From: Roridomyces roridus
Lineage: Eukaryota > Basidiomycota > Agaricomycetes > Agaricales > Mycenaceae
Assembly: GCA_029378245.1 (NCBI GenBank)
Contig: JARKIF010000023.1
Span: 62,001 to 126,000, forward strand
DNA: 64,000 nt
Direction of reading: 5' to 3'
In this document: one piece after another, positions 46,641-57,931 of the stretch
Position numbering within the stretch: the stretch's first letter is position 1
Layout: each line of letters begins with the position of its first letter
The notes under the pieces: generated by a model
What the model was told of the DNA's origin: nothing
The model's database searches: none
What the model saw: the letters and a program-made list of their open reading frames with translations, nothing else
Program-made: the position numbers and the translations under genes

Positions 46641-48866
46641 AATGGAGTTTTTCTGTGCAACAACTTCCCATTCATTCATGCATCTATGTCTTCGAGCATT
46701 GGATTGTTTCATTCTCTGCTATTGAACATTTTCCCTGTGCTTTGAGCGAGATCTTGTCGTTTTACATAGACTACGACCGATACAGCCTTTTGACTTTAAC
46801 TTCTGGGCTGGTTACGACTATGGCTCGAGAACGGCAACGGCAATGGCGAGCAACCGATCGACATTCAACTCTGGCTTGCTCTGTACTTTGCTCTCTTCAA
46901 ACCACGCAAGATGCCAAGCCACAGCCTAACCACCTTGAAACACTCTCCTATGGCCGACCTCTTTGACCATGACACACCGCGGGTATCGGACCGTTGCCCG
47001 AATTTGGGTTCTGTACACACACATGTTTGACGCACCCAGGGCAAGTTTTTCCGACAGAGGACTCGTCCATATTTCTCAAGTGCTCAATCGACCTATGTCT
47101 CCGTGTGCTATTAAAGCGGCAACATTGTTTCTCTACTATCGAAAGCATAGAACTACATTCTTCCTACATAGGCCATGGAGGGCCGCTTTCCCGCAAGCAT
47201 TCACTTCTTACCAACGCGGTGGATCACCCAGTCCTCGAGTTGAGCTCATCATCGTGGGCTCTCACTATCGAAGGTTTTCAATTTCCAATTCCTCGGTCAA
47301 ATGGATATAGCTGCATTCTTGAGCACTTCAACGGGGATTCTCTGCGCTTTAGGTATACTCGACATGGGACCATGATTTACTCAATCTTCATGCTCTGCGG
47401 CCTCCACGTGCATACCGGCTGCGACGGCTGACTCCCACCCGTACTCATGTTGGTTTTCATCTCGGATGGACCTTCTCGTCGTCGGGACTGTGTGTTTTGA
47501 ATTTACTGCTCAGGTCAAGTTCGGAGGGGAGCCAAAATCACGCTCCTAGGATCGCTCCATTTCCTCCGTACATATTCAAACTTCATATCGATCTTGGGTT
47601 TGTTTCGTCCGGAGGGCCGGCATTCACATTCATGCTTCCCTGCTTGTACGTTCGAGCGCAAAGCTTAGACAATCAAGCCCCCTCTCATTTACTTTACATC
47701 TATTCCCGTGGGCCGTGGAGTAGTCAGTGGAGGCGCGGTTCAACTGCACCATCAACAGGGCAGTTGAACGTGTTCTCAATCCTCGTCCTTCGCAGCACTT
47801 CTTGCAATATCCTACCCTTACTCGAGAGGCATCACCCGTTCGGACGCGGCCCGCCATCCATTCAATGCTTCGTTCATCGTTCGACATTGGTCTCATTTGT
47901 TTTTGATTGTCCCTGCTTCGAACTATGCTCTGTTCATGGGGGTGTTCATCCCGGCAGCTTTCTCACGCTGAAAGCTGTCAAGTTTCTTCAGGGGAGAAGC
48001 TCAAGACTTCGATCAATCTCGATTTGAAGAGCGTCGCCGTCCTGTGTCCTCCATATGCTTGCCTTCGAGTCAATGCCTTGTTCATTCACGACATCATGTT
48101 CTGTGCTTCGTGGAGGATCTATCTATAAATCCCGCTCACGGTGCCGTTGCAGTTTGATTTTTCTTGGTCGTATCCGTCCGGGCGGGGAGTCAACATATAC
48201 TCCGGGACGTTCTATTCGGGATTCCAAATAGACCTTCTCATTCGATCGCCGGGGTTCTCTTGTGTCTTCGAATTCCTCCAAAACTCCGCATCATTCCTGC
48301 GGCGGCTCCAGTGTCCGCGCAGTTTAGTGCTCACACTCCATCATCATATGATAAGCGGCAGCACTCCAGTTTCAACTTTCTTATCTACTGCCTCCCTCGT
48401 TGAAACTCAATTCTTTTCGAACCAAGGTTTCAGAGCTGCCATCTGTTGCCTCTTGTCATGGTACATGATGATTCGCTCCCTCACCATGATTCAAGCTTGG
48501 CATCCAAACTCATTCATGATTAATCTGGGTACTAATCTTGCTTCGTTACATCGTCTTCTCAATCGGCACTCCCCCTACTACTCCGTTGAACACAGTCCGA
48601 GTTACATTCGCGGTGGGCAGGATTGATCTGATACGAAGAGTTGAGTGAATTCTTCGCCGCTTTTTGTGGGTTAGCCGTGGGCGTCGGTGATGCCCTCGTC
48701 TGGCGTCTCCGTTTGGGTTCATTCTCACGCCTCACCATCGCCCTACGACCTGGAGAACAGCGGTTCGAGAAGTTGAACCTTCCGCTGCTCCTCCACCCCC
48801 ACAAGAATCTGTGGCTGTCCCAAGTTTGATTCAATTTCTAGACGCAAACGAAGCGCGGAACAAGAG

Positions 48867-49271
48867 TGTAGTACTGATGAGCGTGCGAGATCAGTACTGA
48901 TTCTTGTGACAGCGGAGTGACGCGTGACCCGTGCTTCTCTCATCACACCACAACAATCTGCCAGCAATTCATGCAATGCATCTCTTACGTCGACGAATCC
49001 ACCCTCCAACATGTCCGAAATCTTTCCCCGCCCGCCCTCGCCTTCAAGTTATGCTCTTCCAACAAGTATCGTTTATTCAGTTTCCCTTGGCATACGGGGC
49101 AGCACACAGGTAGGGTGGTGGTGGGGTTCATTCTCACGCCTCACCATCGCCCTACGACCTGGAGAACAGCGGTTCGAGAAGTTGAACCTTCCGCTGCTCC
49201 TCCACCCCCACAAGAATCTGTGGCTGTCCCAAGTTTGATTCAATTTCTAGACGCAAACGAAGCGCGGAACA
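48867..49271. repeat. 405-bp LTR-like unit (TG...CA)
   Basis: Starts TGTAGTACTG and ends GCGGAACA. The outer thirds match 45329-45490 and 48712-48862; only a four-base AGAG separates it from the preceding copy. The middle ~97 bp are found only here. Confidence 0.65.
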
Positions 49272-49779
49272 AGACTGTCAACCTCATCTGACATGAATTC
49301 ACCACCTTTGTCGTCGTGCAGAGACTTGAGTGGATAGCCTGTCATCTTCTCCGCCCTTGCCTTGAAGACTTTGAGACACTCGAAGAAGTCGCTCTTGTTC
49401 TTCAGCTTGTATGTGACCCAAACTCGACGATAGTCGTCAATGAACGTTGTCCAATAGCGATAACCTTCAGGCGTCCGGACCGGCATTGGTCCTTTGAGGT
49501 CGACATGTACAAGCTCAAGTGGCTGCGTTGCGCGGAACGTTGCCTTTTTTGGAATTGGTCCACGGTGCTGCTTTCCCGCAATGCACGGTTCGCAGATGGG
49601 ATCGGGGGATTCGTTCGAGGTGATTTTCATCCCCGTAACTTGCTTCCCCCGTAGCAGTAGCTTGATGAAATCCATACCAACGTGACCGAAACGCCGATGC
49701 CAGAGGGAATGTGTCAGCGGCAAGGTTGTTGCGAGCTGAGCGTGCTCCGCGTCTGGGCATGGCAGGGGTATGGCACATA
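49272..49779 (-). CDS. copia Pol, GAG-pre-integrase and first part of integrase
   Basis: Reads PLPCPDAEHAQLATTLPLTH, then the GAG-pre-integrase motif SLWHRRFGHVGMDFIKLL with the HHCC zinc finger (CEPCIAGKQH). Integrase core follows: LVHVDLKGPMPVRTPEGYRY (first catalytic Asp) and HDDKGGEFMSDE (second Asp). Interrupted on the right by the DNA transposon and on the left by the LTR-type insert. Confidence 0.88.
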
Positions 49780-49781
49780 TA

Positions 49782-49809
49782 CTGTAAAAAAATTAAGTTG
49801 ATTGCAGGT
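49782..49809 (+). repeat. left terminal inverted repeat of the 6.8-kb transposon
   Basis: CTGTAAAAAAATTAAG then TTGATTGCAGGT. Matches the right end with a few-base gap. Confidence 0.65.
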
Positions 49810-50789
49810 AGTCGGGATAACAGGTAAACGGAGCTCATGTCCATGAACTCACGCTGTTCCGGTCACAACTTCGTTTGGGTAACAACTCAAGTCGGGTAAC
49901 AATGCATTCTGGAGAGCAACCCAAGAGCGGGTCCCATTTCTGGTCGATCCCACCTCGCAATTTGCTCGCAATTGCCAACCCTACTGATCGTTCGGCCATA
50001 CCGGGTTACTCGGCCACAGCCTGCCGCGGTCTCTCAGCTTGTTCATTTCAGTCCTTGAAAGTTGTAGAGACTGTGGAGTTGGATATTCCTGTCCCCCTCA
50101 ACCGAATAAGAACTAAATACTGAGCTCCCGATTTGACCAACGTGAGACGGGGTTGAATGTTGAACCCTACTGGTCTTTGCAAATCAGAACCTTCCGGGTG
50201 CACGAGCGATCTTGAATAGTGAGAGACTCCTTATTCAAATTCTCTCGTGTGCTCAGAAGCTTCTGAGTCATCTTGCAAAGAGCAGTCAACTTTCGTTTCA
50301 CGTTGGTCCAACTGGTAGCTTGATACTTACTTTTTGCATCGTTGAGGGGACTGCGTGATGAGTCAGGCGGTCCCTCTTCACCAAATAAGAAGTACGGAGC
50401 TGCCGACGGACTGACCAATGTGAGATCTCAGATGGGGTTGAACCCTCCTAGCCTTTGCCAAATTACGAATTACAACCTTCCAAGTTCCGACTACACGAGT
50501 GACCCCAGGGAATGGCGATACACCGCCATTCACATTCACTCGTGCGCTTGGAAGCTCCTAAGTAATCTCGCAAAGATCAGTCAACTTCGTTTCACGTCGA
50601 TCTAGCTGGCAGCTCAATACTTACTAGTCGGGTTGAAGGGCCTGCGTAACGACTCGGGTAAGTTTCAATATCACAACTTGCAATTGAGCTGAACAAACGC
50701 GTGAAAACATGTACAGATGAGTGGTGAGCAATCCAAAGATAAATATAAATATAGTCGTGTGTCCGGAGGGCGAGGGAAGGGCGTGAAAA
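49810..50789. other. left non-coding arm of the transposon
   Basis: About 980 bp between the left terminal repeat and the transposase stop codon. Short sequence blocks recur about 260 bp apart (GATTTGACCAACGTGAGACG at 50131 and GACTGACCAATGTGAGATC at 50408), possible subterminal transposase-binding repeats. No gene seen. Confidence 0.45.
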
Positions 50790-52437
50790 TTAAATCTGTA
50801 AGCCTATGTTCGAGGCAAAAACTAACACCGCCCGACAATAAACATCAATCCCAGAATTGCCGTCGTCCTCGTCTAAATCAAACCCCTCCAAGATACCCCT
50901 CGCAGCTGCAATCTCCTCGTCCTCATTGACGAAGATTCCGGCGGTGAACTCCTCCTGTGTCGATCCATGTCCCTGTGGTGTTGCTGTGGTTGGATCTTCC
51001 GCCAGTTCATCTGCCGGCGGTAGTTGCTCTTCAGGATCTTCGCCATATCCCGGCGCCGAGGCCGTCGGTACGTCGTCTCCCGGATCTGAAGTCCAATAGC
51101 CACGGTTAATCGCGCGTGTCTTGCTCAACTGGTACATGGCCACTGGTGTCTTGTTCCCGGCGGTGCGTATCTTGTGCAAGTTCCAGGAGTGTCGAGTCTC
51201 GTCGAGAGAGCGTTGGATGCGGGGCTGAAAAATCAGATAAAGACAAAGTCGATGCATGGAATTGTCCATGTCGAGCAAGTGGTTCTCTTGGAGATACCCG
51301 AAAATCTGCCGAAAGGATTCCAGAGTATCCTTCCGAATGTCACGCCAGCCACGCTCCATCCGAATGTTCTGCGTCGAGCTAATAAAAGTGTTAATTCCGA
51401 TCGAGCCATATAGAATGAAACGAACCGTCCACGCAAGAAGGCACGATGATTAACTCCCCAATGGGCAATCATGACTCGTTCGACGCCATTATTCTCAGTG
51501 CCAAAATCACCTCTTCCACGACTCGGCCATCCGAATTCCGCAACCGCTTGAATCCAATAGGCCTCCACCGTCTTAGCACGTTTATTGTTGACGCAGTGAA
51601 GGTAGATGATCAGGCGCGAATGACCGTCGACGCAGCCATGCACGTAGAAGCCCCACGGACGGAGTTTCTCGTTGCCGTCCATGTGCCACAGCGCATTTGA
51701 ACCCCGAACAGAATAAACGCGGCGTTTTATGACGCCTTTCCATCTACGTCGTACGGAATTAGTATCATGGCAAGGCGGCGAAAAAATAACAACACATACC
51801 TGACAATGACCCCGATACCGTCAACCCGCCAGAGACTCTCTTGTACTCTTTCCCTCGCAACATGAACCCCCTGGCTCTCCAGATGCCCGAGCACGACGGT
51901 GCTCCCAGCGAACGGATGCTTGAGAGAGATTGCCGCAACCAGCTCATCCAATTCGTCATCGGTGAGGTCAGTGAATGGCTTGCGAGCGGTGGGGAGGCCA
52001 GCTGTACGCAAGTGATTGTACATAGTCTGCCGAGTGACGCCCAATGCTTCGCTGATACTCTCCCAGGAGTTCCCGAGGTCATGCAGCTCACAGGAGCGCA
52101 CCAGATCCAGCACATATCGCGGCCGTCCCGCGCCAGATCCCCGAATTGTGGACGTCCCAATGTTGCGTGGAGGGGGCGGCGCATCACGAAATCTCTGAAG
52201 TGGGACCTGGATATCCAATAGCACGCAGATGAGCTGCTCTTGTCGTTCGGGGGATAACTGGCCAGCATCGAGATTGGCGAGGACAAAGTGAATGGCGCTT
52301 AAATGACGGAGTGCACGTTCGACGGCGAAGGGTTCGACATTGGGGAGTGAATCCACGACGAATTGGGCATCCCGGACCATAGAGCCCGCATTCAAGAGGA
52401 AGGAGTCGATACTGTCCTCGGTCGACATGGTGGTCAA
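50790..52437 (-). CDS. integrase-core (DDE) transposase of the 6.8-kb element
   Basis: Three exons, 52437-51800, 51743-51426 and 51378-50790, 514 aa. The N-terminal part has a helix-turn-helix (GRPRYVLDLVRSCELHDLGN, SWESISEALGVTRQTMYNHL). The catalytic core shows the first Asp in ALWHMDGNEKLRPWG, then VHGCVDGHSRLIIYLHCVNN, the second Asp in GRGDFGTENNGVERV, and the Glu in STQNIRMERGWRDIRKD made across the second splice. IFQPRIQRSLDETRHSWNLH follows. The order and spacing match the integrase-core family found in many basidiomycete genomes. The tail is acidic (EEIAAARGILEGFDLDEDDG). The triad is complete and the frame intact, so it may be active. Confidence 0.87.
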
Positions 52438-52497
52438 GAAGAAAGAGTTGTTTGATTACGTCACTTGTACCTCATTGTATTCGACTGGCCGATCTAT

Positions 52498-55400
52498 CTA
52501 CTTTAAATTATTACCGAATTTTGCGGTCAGTTTGCGAGTTGCCTCTTCACACGACTTGAGCCACACAGGAGTGCAGTTCTGCTGTTTGTCGGGATGGTAA
52601 TGCTGAAAATCACGCGAGATTGAGAAGGAGAAACGACGATTGTGAACGAACTGACCAGCATAAGTTTCAAATACACGGTGCGCGGCTTTGGGATGCTTTC
52701 AAACGACGCCCACGAAGCACGGAGTCTCGGGATTGGGTGCTGATACGTTTCGACGATGCTCCGGAGGAAATCGAGGTCATTGGTTGGTTTGAATCTCGGG
52801 CGCGGCTGGGGACGCCTGGGCTTGGGCTGGGGCTGGGGCGGCGGCGTCGGTGGACGAAAGCGTTCCGGTTTAGGAATATGTGAGGGGTATGGCGTCTTCT
52901 TGCCGCTGCCCTCGGGAAAGTTTTTCTGTTCGTTGGCAGCTGAGAAGCGAATGTCAGAACAAATTGGAAGAGAGAGATGAAAGAGTCACTTGGGGAATAT
53001 TCCTCAATGTCAGACATCCACTCTTCATCCCCGGTGGACTCATCCTCGGGCGTCACGCTGCGGCGCGGGGAAGTTTTCGCGTCTCTAGAGCATGGAATCA
53101 GATCATTTTTTTCAACTATACAAGACAGATGTATTACTTTGCCCGGCTCCTAGTATTGTATCCCTCGCTTCCTCCGGCGTCGCTGGCTGCTGTGGAAAAC
53201 GGCTGCCGCAAATGAATGAGCTAGAGAAGAGATGTCCGAGGATAAGTCCATACCTTCGTGCTTCCCGCCTTGGTTTTTCCGTAAGACTGGGAACACTTTG
53301 TGAATACGACGACATCAAAGTGGGTGCGGGCGAACTGACCTTTTTGTAGTTCTCTATCTTCCGCGCGAGGACCCCAAATACCGCCGAAAAGATGTCGAAG
53401 AACTCGAAATACGCGTCATGCGTGATCGGCAGGATGTCGAGGATTTTGTCACCGAGCGCGAGGAGGCCGTCGAGGCCGTGCGGGCCAGTGAGCAGACTGT
53501 CGTTGGAGCCCATCGTCGTGAGGTCGTCATCGAGACCCAAATCACGCAGAAGACACTTGCGAATGCGCGCAGAACTGGCTGTGTACAAGTTCAATTCGAG
53601 CACGCTGAAGCGCTCGTCCTCGTCGGCGATCTATTATATGAGATTCAGATCAGATAAAGCTGTAGAAGCGGCGTCAACACGTACGGCGAATTTATCCCTC
53701 CCAGAGTGAAGCGCCCTACGGAACTGTGCAAACGGAGCAGGATCGTACAGAGTCCGCTCGACACTGCCGCGGAACTGGAGCAGTGCCGAGAAGATCTTAC
53801 TCCCGTGGAGGTCCACCACAACGCAGAACGCGTGTTTGGACTTGACCTCGAGGGAGGAGTTGAAAAAGAAGTCGCGCGCTTCGGACAGGAAGGTCACGAG
53901 TGGGTGGATGCCGCGGGGACCGATGAGGAAGGGTCTGCCGCCCGGTGTGCCCAAGTCGTGGAGGAACTCGAGAAGTGGAAAGAGCGCCGTGCGCACCGTC
54001 TCGTAGACCCAGTCGTCGGACATGTTTGAGTCTTTTGCCCTCACACTCGCAAGGACCGTCGAGAGAAATTTGACCGAGTTGTTGACGTTGGCATATGGCT
54101 GAAGGGTCTCGAGAGGCCACTATTGAAATATCAGTAGGCGGGTGAGAAATATGAGGCGGGACTTACGAATGGCTGTGATTTCGACGGGGCACACATGTTG
54201 GTCAGCAGTCGTGCGACGTCGGACAGAACGGAGTCTAGCCACAGATATTAGCTGGCGGACGGCACGCAATTGAAAATGAGACTCGTACTTCTCGAAATGT
54301 CAAACTCCTGGGGAGCCTCGGGTGTCTGCTCGCGAGCGGGGGTTGGCAGGCGGTCCTCATGAATGGGAGTACACTCGCGGAACGGCGTCGGTTCGCGCAA
54401 CGGCGTCGGCTCGCGGTTGAAAGGCGTCGGCTCGCGGAAAGGCGTTGGCTCGCGGACAGGCTGTCAAATGCAAAGTCCAAAAAAAAACGGTACAGAATGG
54501 TGTTCGCACTTACCTGCTTGGCCTTCTTTTTCTCATCCTGCTTTGAGCGAGAGCCCGTCTGGATTATGTCAGGAACTGAAGAAAAATGTTGACGGCGACG
54601 CACCGCTTTATGATTCTTGGTCTGCGAAGCCACGGACGTTCAGCGTAGCATATAGAAGGGATTATCGGCGTACCTTGAGCAAATCGGAGACGTCAGGCAG
54701 AGTTTCAGACTCGCTACCGCTATCCGTCTCAACATCACCGTCCAAGCCACCAGCGGCGTTGGAGAACAGGGCATCATCCAGCCGCAGGTTCGGCCCATCA
54801 TGGCCAAGGGAGATGAAGATAAGCTTGTTCCACTTTCCTTTGCCTTGGCGATGATTGTGGCTGACCCTACAACTTGGGTGAGAACGGTATCAATTGCGTA
54901 CATGGTCACGTACATGAACAGCTCTTCCGGCGTGATTGCTGTCTGGGTCAGCATCGGCCCCAGGGTAGCGGTCTTGCCGGTCGTATGCGACAACTTTACG
55001 AGGAGCCTCCAACCAGAGAAATCGGGAGCGCCGCCCGGCATGGCGGCGAAGGCGGCTGTGATCTTGGCGGTGAGGTCAGCGTGCGTGTCGGTCGGTTTGA
55101 CGGCGAGCTTGCGAACGAGGCCAGCTGCGAGCATTTTAAGCAACCTAGCATACAGGTTGATTAATACTCAATCTGGAAGAAGGAAATGACTGAACGCACT
55201 TGTCAACCGAGGGAAACTTGTACAACCCTGCATCAACGGCACGAGTATCCTCCGCAAGAATCAGATTATAGAAGAGCTCCTCAAGTACCTCCAACGTCGT
55301 CTTGCGCCGCTTGCTGGTGCTCGCGGTGGACGTCGACGCCTCCGCGGAGTCATCTTCATGCTTCCGCTTCGACTTGGACCCCCCTGCACGTGGCTTGAGG

Positions 55401-56093
55401 TTTGTGAACGCTTCCTTGGTCGACTGGACATCAATAGTTAGCCGTACGATGGGCTCGGGGTAGTAGAAGACACACCTTGGCGGCGGGATCGAACGCTGCC
55501 TCCTGCATTATCTGCCCCCGAAGAGCCTCCTCCCTTTGTTTCTTGACCTCACGTGCAGTCGCGTTGAATAGCTCCGGCCCGGAGGAGGGCTTGCTGGCGG
55601 GTCCACCGTGCTTCTGGGGTGATAGAATCAATACTAGCATGGACGATTGAAGGAACACGTACGAAGACGAAGGCATGACCTCCGGGGACACTGTCACTGT
55701 GCTTCTTTGACGACTATCAATGACAGGCACGGATCGGCGGGGATGTATGTACGTACCGACGACTGGTCTCCGGCGGCATTTTTCTGCGGGGAGTGCGTGA
55801 GAGCTGGCTCAGCGGTGATGGACGAGATCGGAGACTCACCGGAACGGACGAGGAAGGCTGACTCCCAGCCTGGATCGGCAGTCAGACTGTGATGCGACAA
55901 CGACGGATGGAAGACATGAACGCACCGATGAATAGTGCTTGTTTCCACGACTGCCGCAGAGGCACATGGCCCGAAGGAAGTCAGACTCGGAAGCTCCAAA
56001 CAGGCGATCCTCCGGGGTGAAGCGCCCGCAAGAGCCTTCGCAGTCGCATTTCCGATCCCGGCAGTGTGTAAACTCCGGTGGCACGTCGGACAT
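52498..56093 (-). CDS. transposon gene with Cys-rich N-terminus, REPTP repeats and J-domain-like C-terminus
   Basis: At least a dozen exons; the start at 56093 is MSDVPPEFTHCRDRKCDCEG. Seven cysteines lie in the first ~45 residues, probably binding metal. Then come short low-complexity exons (KHSDSVPGGHAFVF), a Lys-rich nuclear-signal-like stretch (SKSKRKHEDD, KRRKTTLEV) and a helical region (GRxVRK-like LLKMLAAGLVRKLAVKPTDT). A tandem of about five REPTP motifs (about 54345-54465, e.g. REPTPFREPTPFNREPTP) follows, then a globular part (FCVVVDLHGSKIFSALLQFR, RKCLLRDLGLDDDLTTMG). The last exons encode a Pro-rich linker and VYLKLMLHYHPDKQ with EEATRKLTAKFGNNL, matching helices II and III of a J domain including the HPD motif. 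It stops at 52498. A J domain suggests Hsp70 recruitment; its role in transposition is inference. Confidence 0.7.
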
Positions 56094-56564
56094 TGGTATC
56101 TGAGAGGATGGGTCAGGGTAATTTAATTGAATACGGGTGAGAACTTGCCTGGATAGTAGATAATTGTTTTTTTGAGTAGCGGTAGATGGCGGTAGGAAGA
56201 AAGGAGTTGTGGACAGATTTTGATTGTTTGGTTGACCTGCATAGTTCTGAGTCAGCCAATGATCCACCATGTCAATGACAAATTATATCATGGATTTAGA
56301 GTGGGCACTCACTGAGTGAAAGCATAGTACTATTACCGACTAGCTCTACTCTTGTTTTTGGTGAACATGGCAGTATATGTCAATCAAGTACGTGATGATC
56401 GACGATCCCTGATTGTAACCCAGGTTCGGATGTGATCCGGTACGGTTGCGATCCTGAAATGATGTGATCCAACCAAGTATGTTGCGATCCAGAGAGGTTG
56501 CGACCCAGACAGATGTTGGAACCCAGACAGATGCCACCGATGTGTCTGTTGCACTCCACATCGC
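56094..56564. other. right non-coding arm of the transposon
   Basis: Leader of the J-domain-like gene, then about 230 bp with GGATCGCAAC/GGGTCGCAAC-type direct repeats near 56440-56540 that may be transposase-binding sites. No separate gene. Confidence 0.45.
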
Positions 56565-56592
56565 TTGAAAACCTGCAATAATTATTTTACAG
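56565..56592 (-). repeat. right terminal inverted repeat of the 6.8-kb transposon
   Basis: Read on the minus strand, CTGTAAAATAATTATT then GCAGGTTTTC. The match to the left end covers the first 8 bases exactly and then TTGCAGGT after a small gap. Confidence 0.65.
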
Positions 56593-57865
56593 TATATCGC
56601 CCATACAGGGGCTCTCCGTCAAGATAGCCGACGTTATGTTCGTTGACAGTTGCAGTGAATAGAGTGGCGCCGTCGCGGCAGAAAGTGATCTTATCCGCAC
56701 AAATGGTGACATGGAAATGTTTTTGTCGTGTGAGATAGAGAACAGCAAGGAGGTTACTCCCGAGCTCTGGTACATGCAGCACCCTCTCGAATTCAATCTC
56801 GCGCACTGCCTTCCCATCCACTTTAGGCTGGTATCTGACACTCCCGATTCCGGCGGAATAGATGATTTTGTGGTTGGCAAGACGGATTGGAACGCAATAG
56901 GGCTGGTACGTCCAGAACCATTTTCGATGGGGTGTCATATGCGAAGTGGCCCCTGTATCTGTGTTCCAGTTAGCGCGGACTTGCGCGGGCATGGGAAGAA
57001 CCGATGGGAGATCAGAAGCTAAACTTGCATTGCCGGCAAATTCGGTGACAGCGGCGGCGTTCTCCGCTCTTCCTTTCCCACTCTTCTTCTCCTTCATCTC
57101 TGTCCGTACCCTCTGCATGGTGCGACAATCTTTGGTGGCGTGGCCCTTTCGCGTGCAGAACTCGCAAAACGACTCCTCAACCACGGGAGGCGGTGGCGGC
57201 GCGGCAGCAGCTGCTGCAGCTTGGGCCGCTGCCAGTGCGATGGCTGTTTCCGCTTCCCTCTTCTTCTGCTCGTTCCTATCGGATTCCTCAAGGATGAACG
57301 CCTCGGTGATGGTGGCTTTGTCGAGTTGGGGTAGAAGGAATAGGGAGGATCGGAATGCCTTGAACTCATCGGGAAGGGCGCGGATGAGAGCCATTGAGGT
57401 GAGTTCGGAGTCGAGATCTGCGAGCGAGTGTGCTTCGGGCCGTAGCTCCTGGATGAGGGTGACCGCATTGTCGACACGTCCAATGAGCTGGGTGAGTGTC
57501 TCGTCGGGGTCTTTGGTGATGGAGAAGAGGTCGTTGTATGCTGCGAACCTGGCGCCCGGTCTCTTCTGCCGATGTATTCTCTCCAGCGCCAGCCACATAG
57601 ACACTGGGTTCTCCTCCATCGTCTTCACATGGACCTTCTGGGAGTTTTCCAAGGCCGCGAAGATGCACCCGGCAGCTTTGCCCGAGTCGATGAGAAATTT
57701 TCTCATCTCCTCGGTCCCGGTGTCGGCGGGCGCTACGATGGTCCCCTTGACGATGTGCCATACACCAAGCCGCTGGAGCTCGGCGCGAGCGTCCCCAACC
57801 CATGTGCTGTAGTTGTGCTCGTTGAGACGAGGGAACGGGTTGCGTGTAAGGTGCGTTTCCGACAT
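56593..57865 (-). CDS. copia Gag and protease
   Basis: Starts at 57865 (MSETHLTRNPFPRLNEHNYS). The Gag UBN2/DUF4219-like region has WVGDARAELQRLGVWHIVKG and VSMWLALERIHRQKRPGARF. The CCHC zinc knuckle is CEFCTRKGHATKDC. The aspartic protease active site is NTDTGATSHMT. The frame stays open until the nested DNA transposon enters after GRY, where the transposon end supplies a stop. An upstream in-frame ATG at 57952 lies in the LTR and is not needed. Confidence 0.9.
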
Positions 57866-57919
57866 GGTCGAAAAAGAATGAAGATTATATTTTAATCCCG
57901 CAAAAACTTTTAGTTCTCG

Positions 57920-57931
57920 GGGCCCATAACC
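57920..57931 (-). other. copia primer-binding site
   Basis: On the minus strand, GGTTATGGGCCC follows the 5' LTR immediately. It is complementary to the anticodon stem-loop of initiator tRNA-Met, the half-tRNA primer known from Drosophila copia. Confidence 0.65.

Larger units (their letters stand above)
45329..49271. mobile_element. non-coding LTR-type insert inside copia integrase
   Basis: 3.9 kb with no recognisable protein. It begins TGTAGTACTGATGAGCGTGC and ends AAGCGCGGAACA. The first ~160 bp recur at 48867 and the last ~150 bp recur at 48712-48862. So a complete 405-bp LTR-like unit (48867-49271) lies next to a second copy whose centre is replaced by about 3.2 kb. It could be a LARD-type element, or a solo LTR beside an LTR carrying another insert. 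I could not find a clean target duplication. Confidence 0.6.
49782..56592 (-). mobile_element. 6.8-kb DNA transposon encoding a DDE integrase-like transposase and a J-domain-like protein
   Basis: Ends are imperfect inverted repeats: the left begins CTGTAAAAAAATTAAG...TTGCAGGT and the right, read inverted, begins CTGTAAAATAATTATTGCAGGT. It is flanked by TA on both sides (49780-49781 and 56593-56594). Removing the element and one TA rejoins copia Gag-Pro and Pol in one reading frame, which other target-site lengths (for example TATA or ATAT) do not. It contains two minus-strand genes, a transposase (50790-52437) and a larger multi-exon gene (52498-56093), separated by only 60 bp. Both look intact. 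I cannot place it in a named superfamily: the integrase-like transposase recalls Ginger-type elements, but TA duplications do not fit them well. Confidence 0.75.

Noticed and set aside
45329..49271. Clean 5-bp target duplication for the LTR-type insert
   Set aside because: Flanks GAACG and AGACT do not match; the copia frame can be restored only by assuming extra changes.
56946..57812. 288-codon plus-strand frame over copia Gag
   Set aside because: It is the shadow of the Gag-protease frame; the minus strand has the zinc knuckle and protease motif.
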